Origin: Methylobacterium thuringiense
GTDB taxonomy: Bacteria > Pseudomonadota > Alphaproteobacteria > Rhizobiales > Beijerinckiaceae
Direction: 5' to 3'
NCBI RefSeq assembly: GCF_022179645.1
Contig: NZ_BPRA01000003.1
Location: forward strand, 124,001-188,000
Length of the DNA stretch: 64,000 bases
The notes below the pieces were generated by a model. The model made no database searches. It was not told the origin of the DNA and worked only from the letters and a program-made list of their open reading frames with translations. A program made the position numbers and the translations under genes. Below are positions 19,427 through 28,810 of this stretch, in pieces (position 1 is the stretch's first letter; every line of letters begins with the position of its first letter).

Positions 19427-20467
19427 CTAAGCTGCACGCTCACGCGGCGTCGTCTTATCAGTCGTTTCGGTCTCTCTCCGATCTTGAGCTTCCAGCCATC
19501 GAACCGCGAGCTGGGCGGCCTTGGCATCGACCAGCAGATCCCAGTGCCCTCCGGGGCCGACTTCGGGAAGCTCCGCGTGAGGCGCGACGACCGCGAACGC
19601 TCCGGCGTAGTGGCGCTGCGAGAAGCATTCGTCGTCCGAGCAGGCCAGGACCAGCACCGGCTTGTCGGCGGGGAGCGGCCGGGCGTTCGCCGACCAACGG
19701 TCCGGTCCGAAAGCCAGGAGCGTGCTGAACGACCAGCTCGGCACGTAGCGCGGATCGCCCGCCGCCTCGATGTTGAAGTCGACGACGGTGCTGCCGTTGA
19801 AGCGGGTGATGCCGAGGACGTTCGCCAGCGTCAGGAGCCGCAGGACGCCGATGCGCAGACGGACCCAGCCGCCGAAATGCGGACGATCCACCTCGGAGCC
19901 GAAACCCAGGAACGGCGCCAGGAACAGGTACGACGACACGAGGTCCGCGGCCGGGCTGCGCGCGAAGGCCAGGACGATTCCGCCGCCGGCGGAATGGCCG
20001 CCCAAGGTGACCTGGGGCCGATCGTGGGTGGCATGAAGGTGACGGACGAAGGCGACGACATCGCCGATCATCTGGCCCTGGTCGTCGATGGCGTGCCCGC
20101 GCGGGCCGCTCGACCGGCCGTGCCCACGCATGTCGAGGGTATAGACATGGGCGGCGTTGCGGCGGACGATTCGCACGGCCATCTCGTGGGCCAGGTCACA
20201 GAAGCAGCCCGAGCCGTGAATCAGAACGAGCACGCGTTTGCTGTCGGCCGCCGCGTAATGACGGAAGCCGAGGCTGGCCGAGGGAACCGGGAAGGTCTGC
20301 GCCGGCGGAAGGTCCGACCAGTCGGAGGCGGCGATCCGCGCGAAGCTCGATCGTTCGAGGATTGGCGCCGCCGTCCGCGTGAATGCGCCGATCGCCCGGA
20401 TGTAGCTGCCCAGCGACCTCCAATGGATCCCCGGTCTGTCGCAGGCCGGTACTGCGGCTTTGATCAT
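19427..20467 (-). CDS. Alpha/beta hydrolase (monoacylglycerol-lipase-like)
   Basis: A 346-residue serine hydrolase. Visible features: oxyanion region LVLIHGSGCF, RGHGRSSGPRG, the nucleophile elbow LGGHSAGGG (Ser159), an acidic residue in LACSDDECF, and the catalytic His in GPGGHWDL near the C-terminus. RGHGRSSGPRGH resembles lysophospholipase or monoglyceride lipase family members, but the substrate is unknown. There is no signal peptide. The stop is close to the end of a doubtful plus-strand frame. It follows a methyltransferase gene in the same direction with a 146-base gap. Confidence 0.82.
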   Translation of the reverse strand: MIKAAVPACDRPGIHWRSLGSYIRAIGAFTRTAAPILERSSFARIAASDWSDLPPAQTFPVPSASLGFRHYAAADSKRVLVLIHGSGCFCDLAHEMAVRIVRRNAAHVYTLDMRGHGRSSGPRGHAIDDQGQMIGDVVAFVRHLHATHDRPQVTLGGHSAGGGIVLAFARSPAADLVSSYLFLAPFLGFGSEVDRPHFGGWVRLRIGVLRLLTLANVLGITRFNGSTVVDFNIEAAGDPRYVPSWSFSTLLAFGPDRWSANARPLPADKPVLVLACSDDECFSQRHYAGAFAVVAPHAELPEVGPGGHWDLLVDAKAAQLAVRWLEAQDRRETETTDKTTPRERAA

Positions 20468-20613
20468 CCGAAGGCCCAGCTGAAGTCGCTTTAGGGTCGC
20501 CGGCCCGATTCCATCCGGCCGACGAGCCTAAAGTCTGTTCTGGCGCGCCTTCTTTCGACCAACCGGCATCCACTCGATCGGAAAGCGCTCGAGCCTGGGC
20601 TATCTGACGGAGA

Positions 20614-21441
20614 TTAAACCTTCGTTCCCGCAACCGTCATAATTGACATCCCGCCGACGAAACGGCCGGTGCGACCGCGCTCCTCGAGTTCCGCGACCCA
20701 TTCCGTCGCCTTTTCCTTCGTCACGGCTCCGCTCTCCACCAGGCGGCGCACGATGCCGGCAAAGTCCAGGATCTTGCCGACGATTCCGGGTTCGAAGGCC
20801 GTGACGGGGCTGACCGTCAGGGTGACGTCGACGAGGCCCGCATCCTTGAACAGCGCAACGAGATCCCGCGCCAGGAACGGCGAGGTGCAGGTCTGCGCGA
20901 TTTCGTGGACGACGCGTTGCGCGAGTTCCGGATCGGAGCTCGACATCCAGCAGCCCGGCATGTCGGGCTCGCTGACGACGACACGGCCGCCCGGCTTGGT
21001 GGCCCGAACCATCTCGGCCAAGGTTTGCGTTGCATCGGGAACATGGATAAGGACGCGGTCGGCCCGCACGGCATCGAAGCGTCCTTCCGCCGCCGTCATG
21101 CCGTCCGCGCTGCCGAAGGCGAAACTCAAGCCCGGAATATTGCCGTACCGCGCCCGCGCCTGCGCCAGCATCGTCTCGCTCAAGTCGAAACCCGTCACGC
21201 TGCCGGAGGGTTGGACCAGCGCGATCAGACGGCCTGCATCGTCGCCCGCTCCGCAGCCGATGTCGGCGACGGACGCGCCGGGAACGAGCCTCAGCAGCGC
21301 GAAGGCAATCTGCTTGTAGTCCTGGAAAGCCGGCAACGCCTGCATCTCGTCGAGTTTGGCGACGAAATGTTCGGAATCCGCAGAATCGACGTCGGCAAAA
21401 TCACCCAGGCTTCGGGATTGCTGCGAAAGCACATCATGCAT
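20614..21441 (-). CDS. Class I SAM-dependent methyltransferase (UbiE-like)
   Basis: A 275-residue protein with motif I VADIGCGAGDDAGRL, motif post-I VTGFDLSETML, an acidic motif II region (FDAVRADRVLIHVPD) and post-II KPGGRVVVSEPD. This layout fits small-molecule methyltransferases of the UbiE/ArsM/Coq5 superfamily. Substrate is unknown. A candidate ribosome site AAGGG lies 8 bases before the ATG at 21441. The neighbouring hydrolase may belong to the same transcription unit. Confidence 0.8.
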   Translation of the reverse strand: MHDVLSQQSRSLGDFADVDSADSEHFVAKLDEMQALPAFQDYKQIAFALLRLVPGASVADIGCGAGDDAGRLIALVQPSGSVTGFDLSETMLAQARARYGNIPGLSFAFGSADGMTAAEGRFDAVRADRVLIHVPDATQTLAEMVRATKPGGRVVVSEPDMPGCWMSSSDPELAQRVVHEIAQTCTSPFLARDLVALFKDAGLVDVTLTVSPVTAFEPGIVGKILDFAGIVRRLVESGAVTKEKATEWVAELEERGRTGRFVGGMSIMTVAGTKV

Positions 21442-21839
21442 GGCGGCGCCCTTATGGTATCGAGATAGCTACTACTATGCCGTGTATTGTGCGTCTTCGT
21501 TTTTACGGCGCCATTTAAGATTGCTCATTCCAAATACGTAGTCGAGGTTAAACCGACGATTAACCATGATTAAATTTTACTGTGTATTTGGGGATGCGAT
21601 GCCAAGGTCTCCGTCGACTGCTCCATCCTGAAGAGGTGCGCGACGGCATCGGCATGACGACGCGTCGTGCGAGTCCCTTCCGAACGTGGACGTTCGGGAT
21701 CAGTGCCGGGCGTCGGATTTCGAGCGATGTCGTGGATCGGGCGCGTCGTGGACGGCCGCAGCAGCGCGGGCGAAACGGTGACGACGTCGAGCGAAGCAGG
21801 CCGGCATCCGAGGCCGGCCCGCCCGCCGTCGCTTCCCAA
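21442..21839. other. Gene-free gap between methyltransferase and cytochrome genes
   Basis: The left part (21470-21600) is AT-rich and likely carries the methyltransferase promoter. A hairpin GGCCGGC (21799-21805) / GCCGGCC (21813-21819) lies 20 bases beyond the cytochrome stop and could end its transcript, although no U-tract follows. No other feature was recognised. Confidence 0.55.
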
Positions 21840-22376
21840 TCAGCTGCCGAGGCAGCCCTTCTCGGCTTCCGCGATGGCGCCGGGCTTGTCCTCGTGGCCC
21901 CCCGGACGCGTGCGGCCCCAGGCGTCGTCGGCGCGGGCCTTCAGGTAGACGTAGAGATCGTCGACGTAGCAGGCCACGTTCTTGTTGCCGCCGAACGCCG
22001 GCATGACCTTGTTCTCGGAGGCGTTCACGTCCTGCTTGCCGCCCATCACCGTCTCCTGGAACTTGTCGTAGGTGAGGGTCTTCAGGGAGTCGGCGAGGGC
22101 CGGCGCGTAGGTCGAGCCGGCGCCGTCCGGACCGTGACAGGTGTGGCACTCGGCGTGATAGCGGCGGTAGCCGGAATAGGTCAGCCAATCGACCTTCTTG
22201 CCCTCTTCCGAGATGTTGTAGGTCGGGTGGCCGTCGGCATCGAGATACTTGCCGTCCTCGCTCTTGGCCGGCTTCTTCGGCTCCGCATTCGCCGCGCCCG
22301 TCGCCAGTCCCGACGCCGCCGCGAAGGCTGCGAGGAAAGCGAGTTTCCGCAATTGTCCGGGATGTCCGTGTCTCAA
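21840..22376 (-). CDS. Four-cysteine c-type cytochrome, XoxG / methanol-metabolism type
   Basis: A 178-residue exported monohaem cytochrome. The TTG at 22376 is chosen because AGGGAGA lies about 6 bases upstream and the product then begins with a signal peptide ending GAANA. The haem site is CHTCH (Cys77, Cys80, His81); VMPAFGGNKNVACYVDD supplies the likely axial Met and a third Cys (136); Cys175 is near the end. Text such as GKKVDWLTYSGYRRYHAEC and GPDGAGSTYAPALADSLK matches the cytochromes that accept electrons from lanthanide methanol dehydrogenase XoxF, as I recall them. No xoxF lies in the window, so it may be a paralogue with another partner. Confidence 0.75.
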   Translation of the reverse strand: MRHGHPGQLRKLAFLAAFAAASGLATGAANAEPKKPAKSEDGKYLDADGHPTYNISEEGKKVDWLTYSGYRRYHAECHTCHGPDGAGSTYAPALADSLKTLTYDKFQETVMGGKQDVNASENKVMPAFGGNKNVACYVDDLYVYLKARADDAWGRTRPGGHEDKPGAIAEAEKGCLGS

Positions 22377-22771
22377 GGCGTTCTCCCTGTTCTGGCGACA
22401 CGTCTTCGCAGAGACGGCATCGATTCCGATCACCGTGGCTGGGACTGTCGCTCCAAGGCCGTGGCGTTCGGCCGCACAGGGAAACTCATGAGATCCGCAT
22501 AAGGATGCAGCGTAAAGTCGAATTTGAGAAATTCTAGTCTATCTGTCAGGTATGATACACCTGTTTTGCGCTGCGTTCATTGCAGCGCAACTTCAGAGTT
22601 TTCGATCGGAACAGGTTCGCGTCAGTCCCAGGATTTTGCAGTGCAGCTATAGGCTCGCGGGGTCGCCTGACCATCCAATGTCGCGGCAGTTCGGGTCGGG
22701 CTCCCGGCCCCGGTGCCGACTTCGACCGGGGTGCGCGAGCAACCGATGACGGCGGCTCGCACTCCGGGCGA
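22377..22771. other. Gap with hairpins between cytochrome and DUF305 genes
   Basis: It holds TTGCGCTGC (22566-22574) / GCAGCGCAA (22582-22590), a perfect 9-base stem in an AT-richer stretch that probably includes the cytochrome promoter. CCCCGGT (22708-22714) / ACCGGGG (22725-22731) lies about 40 bases past the DUF305 stop and may end the efflux operon. No gene seen. Confidence 0.5.
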
Positions 22772-23158
22772 TCACTGAGCGGCGGAGGACTGCCGGCGCT
22801 TTAGAAAAGCCTGCATCTGCGCGATCTCGACGTTCTGCGCCTTGATGATCTCTTCGGCGAGCTTGCGGATCTCCGGATCCTTCGAATGCGCCAACGCGAC
22901 CTTCGCCATGGCGACGGCGCCCCTGTGATGCGGAATCATCCCGCGCACAAAGTCGAGATCGACGTCGCCAGAATAGCTGATGGTCATGTCCCGGTGCATC
23001 TGTGCGTCGGCCGCGCGGAATTCCCTGGTGGCCGCCGTATCGGTGGCCTTAGCCTCGGGCATGGCGTGGTCGTGATGATGCGCCCCCTCTGCGAGGGCCG
23101 TCGCGGCGGCGAAGCCCGAGGCGAGGAGGAGGGCGGCGGCGAGGGCGGCTTTGCGCAT
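22772..23158 (-). CDS. Exported DUF305 protein (CopM-like)
   Basis: A 128-residue periplasmic protein. The ATG at 23158 gives a signal peptide ([23 protein letters not shown]). His/Met-rich parts follow: [13 protein letters not shown] and the DUF305 core [23 protein letters not shown]305 proteins fold as ferritin-like helical bundles, and some bind copper in the periplasm. It is the last gene of the leftward efflux operon, 26 bases after the RND pump, which supports a metal-binding role. Confidence 0.88.
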   Translation of the reverse strand: MRKAALAAALLLASGFAAATALAEGAHHHDHAMPEAKATDTAATREFRAADAQMHRDMTISYSGDVDLDFVRGMIPHHRGAVAMAKVALAHSKDPEIRKLAEEIIKAQNVEIAQMQAFLKRRQSSAAQ

Positions 23159-23184
23159 GCGGGTTCTCGTCGGGTGAGGGGGGA

Positions 23185-26100
23185 TCAATAGGCTTCGCGG
23201 AGCGCGCCGGCCGTCGGCGTCTCGGCCTTCAGCCGGGCGAAGGCGCGGCGGCCGAAGCGCAGGACCAGGACCGGCGTCAGCACCGCATCGAGCAGCGTCG
23301 CGCTCATCAGGCCGCCGAAGATCGTGACCGCGACGGGGTGGAGGATCTCCTTGCCCGGCGCGGTGCCGTCGATCAGCAGCGGCACCAGCGCGATGCCGGC
23401 CGAGAGGGCCGTCATCAGCACCGGAGTCATCCGTTCCAGACTCGCCCGCATCACGAGGGCGGGGCCGAGGTCGAGTCCCTCGCCGGCCGCGAGGTTCAGC
23501 ATGTGGCTGATCTTGAGGATGCCGTTGCGGGCGACGATCCCGGTGAGCGTGACGAATCCGATCATCGACGCGACGGAGACCGGTAGTCCGGCGATCCACA
23601 AGGCCGCCACGCTGCCGATCATGGCCGCCGGCACGTTCGCGATGATCACCAGGGTGAGCGTCACGGAGCGATACCGGCCGTGCAGCAGGGCGAACACCAT
23701 GACGATCGAGGTCAGCATGAGCAGGCCGATGGTCCGGGCGGCCTCGCCTTGCGCCCGATACGTCCCCTCCAGGCTCGCGCCGACCCCCTTGGGAAGCCGG
23801 GCGCCGTCCACCACGCCCTGGATTCCGGCGACGAGAGCGGTCATGTCGGTGCGGCCGTCGGAATTCGCCTGGATGACGATCCGCCGACGGCCGTTCTCGC
23901 GAAGAATCTGGTTCGGCCCGTCGGTCTCGCGGATGTCGGCGATCTCGCGGGCCGGCACCCAGCCCGACGGCGTCTCGACCAGGAGATCCCCCAACGCCTG
24001 CGGCGTGCGGCGCGCCTCGGGCAGGCGCACCACGACGTCGTAGCGGCGCGGCCCGTCGGCGATGGTCGAGACCGTGCGGCCGTTGGCGAGCCTGCTGATC
24101 GCCTCGACGACGCCCGAGGGCGAGACCCCGTAGAGCGCGGCGCGGTTGTGATCGACGCGGATGTCGAGCTGCGGGATCAGCACCTGCCGCTCGATCTGCA
24201 GGTCGGCCAAGCCACTCACCTCCTTGGCGATCTTTTCGCGCAGGGCCTCGGCGCTGCTCCGCAGGGTGTCGAGATCCTCGCCGAACAGCTTCAGGGCGAT
24301 CTCGGCGCGCACGCCCGAGAGCATGTGATCGAGCCGGTGCGAGATCGGCTGGCCGACATTCACCGCGACCGGCAGTACCGCCAGCCGCGCCCGCAAATCC
24401 GCAACCACGGCCTCGCGCGCGCGGCCGCCGGGCTTCATCCGCACTTCCAAGTCCGAAGAGTGGACGCCCTCGGCATGCTCGTCGAGCTCGGCCCGTCCGG
24501 TGCGGCGGCCCACCGCCTGCACCTCGGGGACGTCCAGCAGCAGGCGCTCGGCGATGGTGCCGACGCGGGCGCTCTCGGTGAGGGAGATCCCCGGCCGGAA
24601 AGTGAGGTTGATCGTGAACGAGCCCTCGTTGAAGGCCGGCAGGAAGGCCCGCGGCAGCCGGCTCGCCCCGATCCCCGAAGCGACCACCGCGATCACCGTC
24701 GCCACGATCAGCAGGCGCTGGTGCACGAGTGCGCCGCGCAGGAGCACCGCATAGCCGGCCTTGAGGCTGCGCACGAGCAGCGGCTCGTGGTCGGCGAGGC
24801 TCTTCATTCCGGGCAGCAGGTAGGAGGCCAGCACCGGCGTCAGCGTCACCGAGACGAGCAGGCTCGCCAGGATGGCGACGATGTAGGCCTGCCCCAGCGG
24901 CGCGAACAGCCGGCCCTCGATGCCCGACAGCGCGAAGAGCGGTACCAAGACCAGCACGATGATCGCCGTCGCATAGACGATGCCCGAGCGGACTTCGCTC
25001 GAGGCCGCCACCACGACATCGAAGACCGGGCGCGGCGAACCCGCCGCCCGGTTCTCGCGCAGCCGGCGATGGATGTTCTCGACGTCGACCACGGCGTCGT
25101 CGACCAACTCGCCGATGGCGATGGCGAGGCCGCCGAGCGTCATCGTGTTGATCGACAATCCGAAGAGCTTGAAGACCAGGGCGGTCGTCAGGATCGAGAC
25201 GGGAATCGCGGTCAGCGAGATCAGCGTCGTGCGCGCATTCATCAGGAAGGCGAACAGCACCAGCGCGACCACCGCGACGGCCTCCAGCAGGACCCGCTCG
25301 ACGTTGCCGAGGGATGTCTCGATGAAGTCCGCCTGCCGGAACAGGATTTTTTCGGCGTCGATGCCGGCGGGCAGGCTCGGGCTGATGTCCTTGAGGGCGG
25401 CTTCCACGCTCTGGGTAAGGCGCACCGTGTCCACGCCCGGCTGCTTTTCCACCGAGAGGATCACCGACGGTTTGCCCATGTAGCCGGCGTCGCCGCGCCG
25501 GGGCTTGGCCGCGTAGGCCACCTCGGCGACCTGGCGCAGATGCACCCGGCCCTCGACCGCCGGATTGCCGGTGCCCGGCAGGTCCGCCGCCGCGGTGGCG
25601 CCCTGCGCGCCGGTTGGGATCACGACGTTGCGCAGGTCGTCGAGGCTCAACGTGCGGCCGACGTTGCGGATCAGGATCTCGCGGGCGCTGCTATCCGCGA
25701 AACCGCCGCCGGCATTGGTGCCGAAGCCGGCGAGCGCGTTGGCGAGGCCTTGGTTGGTCACGCCGAGCATGCGCATCGCGGCCGGGTTCGGGCTGACCCG
25801 GAACTGGCGGACCTCGCCGCCGATCGGGATCACCTGCGCCACGCCGGGAATGGCGAGCAGCCGCGGCCGCAGGGTGAAATCGGCGGTCTCGCGGAGCTCC
25901 ATCGGCGTCGCCGTCTCGCCGGTCACCGCGACGAGCAGGATGCCGCCCATGATCGAGGCCACCGGCCCCATGGTCGGCTCGACGCCCGCCGGCAGCTCGG
26001 CCCGCACCAGGGCGAGCTTTTCGGCGACGAACTGGCGATCGCGATAGAGGTCGGTGTCCCAGTCGAATTCCACCGTGACGATGGAGAGGCCGACGCCTGA

Positions 26101-26355
26101 GACCGAGCGGACGCGGCTGACGCCGGGTAGGCCGTTCATTCGGGTCTCGATCGGGTAGGTGACGAGCTGCTCGACCTCGCGCGGCGCATAGCCGTCCGCC
26201 TCCGTCATCACCGTGACGGTGGGCCGGTTCAGATCGGGCAGCACGTCGACCGGCAATCGCGTAAGCGCCAGCCCGCCGCCGAGTACGAGGGCGGCGCAGA
26301 GGGCGAGGACGAGGACGCGGTTCAGCAGGGCGGCGCGGACGAGGAAGGCGAACAT
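23185..26355 (-). CDS. Heavy-metal efflux RND permease, CzcA/CusA family (leftward system)
   Basis: A proton-driven inner-membrane pump of about 1056 residues with the usual 12 membrane segments and two large periplasmic loops. The ATG at 26355 ([19 protein letters not shown]) places the first membrane helix at the N-terminus; a GTG 27 bases upstream is also possible. The metal-RND motif in TM4 reads [18 protein letters not shown], with DD where characterised CzcA/CusA proteins usually have DG. Metal specificity cannot be read. The adaptor gene precedes it; no outer-membrane factor gene is nearby. Confidence 0.92.
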   Translation of the reverse strand: MFAFLVRAALLNRVLVLALCAALVLGGGLALTRLPVDVLPDLNRPTVTVMTEADGYAPREVEQLVTYPIETRMNGLPGVSRVRSVSGVGLSIVTVEFDWDTDLYRDRQFVAEKLALVRAELPAGVEPTMGPVASIMGGILLVAVTGETATPMELRETADFTLRPRLLAIPGVAQVIPIGGEVRQFRVSPNPAAMRMLGVTNQGLANALAGFGTNAGGGFADSSAREILIRNVGRTLSLDDLRNVVIPTGAQGATAAADLPGTGNPAVEGRVHLRQVAEVAYAAKPRRGDAGYMGKPSVILSVEKQPGVDTVRLTQSVEAALKDISPSLPAGIDAEKILFRQADFIETSLGNVERVLLEAVAVVALVLFAFLMNARTTLISLTAIPVSILTTALVFKLFGLSINTMTLGGLAIAIGELVDDAVVDVENIHRRLRENRAAGSPRPVFDVVVAASSEVRSGIVYATAIIVLVLVPLFALSGIEGRLFAPLGQAYIVAILASLLVSVTLTPVLASYLLPGMKSLADHEPLLVRSLKAGYAVLLRGALVHQRLLIVATVIAVVASGIGASRLPRAFLPAFNEGSFTINLTFRPGISLTESARVGTIAERLLLDVPEVQAVGRRTGRAELDEHAEGVHSSDLEVRMKPGGRAREAVVADLRARLAVLPVAVNVGQPISHRLDHMLSGVRAEIALKLFGEDLDTLRSSAEALREKIAKEVSGLADLQIERQVLIPQLDIRVDHNRAALYGVSPSGVVEAISRLANGRTVSTIADGPRRYDVVVRLPEARRTPQALGDLLVETPSGWVPAREIADIRETDGPNQILRENGRRRIVIQANSDGRTDMTALVAGIQGVVDGARLPKGVGASLEGTYRAQGEAARTIGLLMLTSIVMVFALLHGRYRSVTLTLVIIANVPAAMIGSVAALWIAGLPVSVASMIGFVTLTGIVARNGILKISHMLNLAAGEGLDLGPALVMRASLERMTPVLMTALSAGIALVPLLIDGTAPGKEILHPVAVTIFGGLMSATLLDAVLTPVLVLRFGRRAFARLKAETPTAGALREAY

Positions 26356-26403
26356 CGCGCTAAATCCTCTCGCAGGACGCACGCGCCGGTCGTGAGCAGC
26401 CTC

Positions 26404-26429
26404 CCTCTCCCCGCACGCGGGTAGAGGGG
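26404..26429 (-). terminator. Hairpin between adaptor and pump genes
   Basis: CCCTCTCCCCGC (26404-26415) pairs with GCGGGTAGAGGG (26418-26429) with a single mismatch. It lies inside the 120-base gap between adaptor and RND pump and may attenuate or process the transcript rather than end it. Confidence 0.45.
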
Positions 26430-26475
26430 GGCGCCCGCCTTGAAGCGGTGGCGTCTGGCCGATGCAAAGCCATGA

Positions 26476-28158
26476 TCACCGCACCTGATCCAGCAACTCG
26501 GCACCTTGCGTCACGATCCGCCGACCGGCTGCAACGCCGCCCGCCACGAGCACCCGCTCCGCATCCAGCGGCTCGACCTTCACGGCCAGCGGCGCGAAGC
26601 GCTCGGCCGAGACGTGCTCGTAGACGACCGCACCGCCCTCGGAGCGGATCACGCTGGCCCGGGGCAGGGCGAGGCCGGTGGCCGTGCCGCCGGTTGGGGC
26701 CAGCACGGTCACGAACTGGCCGAGCCGCACGCCGTCGGCTCCGCCTGTGATCGCGAACTGCACCGGGACCGCCTGGGCACGGTCGGCGAGGCCGGCGCCG
26801 CGATAGGCGAGGGTAAGGGTGCGGCCGTCTGGCAGGCGTCCGGTGGCCGTGGCGCCGGGCTCCAGAGCCTCGAAGCTCAAGGCCTCCACGTAGAGCTTCC
26901 CAGGGTCGACGATCCGAAAAACCATGGTGCCGGGGGCGGCCATCTGGCCGGCGGTCGCGGCGCGCTCCGCGACAACGCCGTCGACGGGGGCGATCAGGTC
27001 CTCCGGCACGCGGCGAAGGGTGTCGAGGGCGCTGCGGCGATCCTTGAGGCCGGTGAGTTCGGCTTGGGCATCGTCCAGCGCCGTCTTCGCGATGGCGCCG
27101 CTCGGCGCGAGCTTTTCGTAGCGGGCGACGCGGCGGGCGACGATGGCGATCTGCTGGTCGAGATCGCCCTGGGTCTGGCGCATGTCGGAGGCGTCCACCG
27201 CCTGCACCGGCGGCGTGACGGTGGCGAGCACGTCGCCCCGGCGCACCTGCGCGCCGAGATTCGGAAAACCGCCGGGCGGCGGCGACAGACGTCCGCCGAC
27301 GGAGGATTGCACGACGCCGCTGGCATTCGGATCGGCGATCACCCGGCCGGGCAGCTCGATGGTCCGGCGATAGGCGGCCTCGGCCGTCACGCCGGTGCGG
27401 ACGGCCAGAAGATGCTGCGTCGCCTTCGGCACGAAGACGGTGCCGTCGGGCAGCCGGCGTGCCTGCTCGAAGACGGTGGCGGTGGGCTCGATCAGGGCCG
27501 CACCGTTCACAGGCGGCGGCGGTTCGTCGTGGCCTTCATGCGCGATGGCCGCGCCGCCGACCAGCAGGGTCAGCGTCAGGGCGAGGACCGCCAGGGCCGG
27601 GAGCGCGCGCCGCGAGCGCATCAACGCGATGGTCGCGAGCCCGAGCAGGAACCCACCCGCCACCGCGCCGACGAGGCCCTGGTGGCCGAGATGGTTTCGG
27701 AGTTCGGTGAGAAGGGCGGAGGGTTCTGCGGCTCCCGCTGCCGGCATGGCTTGCCCGGCTTCGGGCAGGTCGAGATCGAGCGTCAGCGTCTCCTCGATGC
27801 CGTCCGCCTTCACCGTGACGGCGAGGTCGTGGTGGCCGCCGGCCGCGAGCCAGGGCGCGGCAAGCCGGTAGCTGCCGTCCTCCTGCGCCTTCGCCTCGAC
27901 GAAGCCGTCGGGCGTCTCGACGTCGATGTCGGCGCCGGCCACCGGTGCGTTGCTGGCGAAGGCGTCGAGATAGAGCACGAGATCGTGCCCGCGCGGGATC
28001 GCGACGAGTTCGAAGGTTGGGGAAGCGGCCTCGGCCCGCGGCCCGACATGGGCCGGTACGGGGGCTTCAGTGCCGTGGTCGTGACCCTCGTGGGCCAGCC
28101 CCGGATGCGCTCCAAAAACGGCCAGCGCCCAGAGCGCTGCCGCAAACAATCGAGACAT
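26476..28158 (-). CDS. RND periplasmic adaptor fused to an N-terminal His-rich membrane module
   Basis: A 560-residue protein. A signal peptide ends at GLA and is followed directly by HEGHDHG. An Ig-like segment (about 45-130, including GADIDVETPDGFVEAKAQEDG) follows, then two hydrophobic helices (about 162-182 and 188-208) and a second HEGHDE. The rest, from about 245, is a standard membrane-fusion adaptor: a barrel-sandwich hybrid half, a coiled-coil (QGDLDQQIAIVARRVARYEKL), the second half (LIAPVDGVVAERAATAGQM) and beta-barrel domains. Ordinary CusB/CzcB adaptors run about 380-520 residues without such a front module. Metal capture by the His motifs is inferred. Confidence 0.85.
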   Translation of the reverse strand: MSRLFAAALWALAVFGAHPGLAHEGHDHGTEAPVPAHVGPRAEAASPTFELVAIPRGHDLVLYLDAFASNAPVAGADIDVETPDGFVEAKAQEDGSYRLAAPWLAAGGHHDLAVTVKADGIEETLTLDLDLPEAGQAMPAAGAAEPSALLTELRNHLGHQGLVGAVAGGFLLGLATIALMRSRRALPALAVLALTLTLLVGGAAIAHEGHDEPPPPVNGAALIEPTATVFEQARRLPDGTVFVPKATQHLLAVRTGVTAEAAYRRTIELPGRVIADPNASGVVQSSVGGRLSPPPGGFPNLGAQVRRGDVLATVTPPVQAVDASDMRQTQGDLDQQIAIVARRVARYEKLAPSGAIAKTALDDAQAELTGLKDRRSALDTLRRVPEDLIAPVDGVVAERAATAGQMAAPGTMVFRIVDPGKLYVEALSFEALEPGATATGRLPDGRTLTLAYRGAGLADRAQAVPVQFAITGGADGVRLGQFVTVLAPTGGTATGLALPRASVIRSEGGAVVYEHVSAERFAPLAVKVEPLDAERVLVAGGVAAGRRIVTQGAELLDQVR

Positions 28159-28221
28159 GACGAAAAACCTTCACCGGAGGGAGGCCGCCGGCGGCGCGCG
28201 AGCGCGGCCCGGGCAGCGAGC

Positions 28222-28602
28222 TCAGGCGAAGGGTCTGGGGGGCTCGGGGAGCGCCTCGGGTACGATTCCGTCCGGGCTCGCATGCTCGCGCGACAGGGAG
28301 CGGGCCGACGCCATCGGCGGCAGCGTTGCGTTTGTGCCTTCCGGGGCGAGCCCGGTGGCACAGCAGCACGAACCGTGATGACCGTCGGCGGCACAGCACG
28401 GACCGGTGCAGTCGATGCGGGCCTCGGCCTGGACCGTCATGACCGTGTTCGCGGCCGATGCGTGACGGGCTGCATCAACGGATATGGAGACGGAGGCGTG
28501 GGCATGGCCGTCATGGGCCTGCGCCGAGGACGGCGTCAGGGAGACGACGATCGTTGCGATCGCCAGCGCCAGAAGGAGCGCGATGTGTCGGACCAGAGCC
28601 AT
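28222..28602 (-). CDS. Small secreted Cys/His-rich protein at the head of the efflux operon
   Basis: A 126-residue protein with a signal peptide (MALVRHIALLLALAIATIVV, cleavage near AQA), then HDGHAHA and a cluster CTGPCCAADGHHGSCCCATG holding six Cys and two His. The spacing looks metal-binding but matches no domain I know. The start is uncertain (ATG 28602 or 28650, both with weak ribosome sites). It is the first gene of the leftward operon, before adaptor, RND pump and DUF305 gene. A role in sensing, buffering or delivering metal is inferred. Confidence 0.7.
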   Translation of the reverse strand: MALVRHIALLLALAIATIVVSLTPSSAQAHDGHAHASVSISVDAARHASAANTVMTVQAEARIDCTGPCCAADGHHGSCCCATGLAPEGTNATLPPMASARSLSREHASPDGIVPEALPEPPRPFA

Positions 28603-28687
28603 GACCCGCGCACGCTTAGCACGAACCTCGTTGCCGAGACAGGCCACCATTGTAGCGGGGACAGTCAGGGTAAAGGATTCGAAGGAC

Positions 28688-28754
28688 GGGTTAAAACGGT
28701 AGTAAGATTCGGGATAAAACGGTAATCCGAGTACGGGATCAGAACGGCTTACGC
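28688..28754. promoter_or_regulatory. Phased direct repeats in the divergent efflux promoter region
   Basis: GGGTTAAAACGGTAGTAAGA (28688-28707), GGGATAAAACGGTAATCCGA (28711-28730) and the weaker GGGATCAGAACGGCTTACGC (28735-28754) repeat at 23- and 24-base steps, about two helical turns. They lie between two divergent metal-efflux operons, so an activator or repressor binding in tandem on one DNA face is likely. Confidence 0.6.
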
Positions 28755-28810
28755 CAAGTGGCCGAATATCGGGGAGCGCGCGTGGTTCGGTTTCGCATTG
28801 ATCGAATCGG

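Noticed and set aside
23680-26100. 806-codon plus-strand frame opposite the leftward RND pump
   Set aside because: Composition of repeated Arg/Gln/His/Asp without domains marks it as an antisense shadow.
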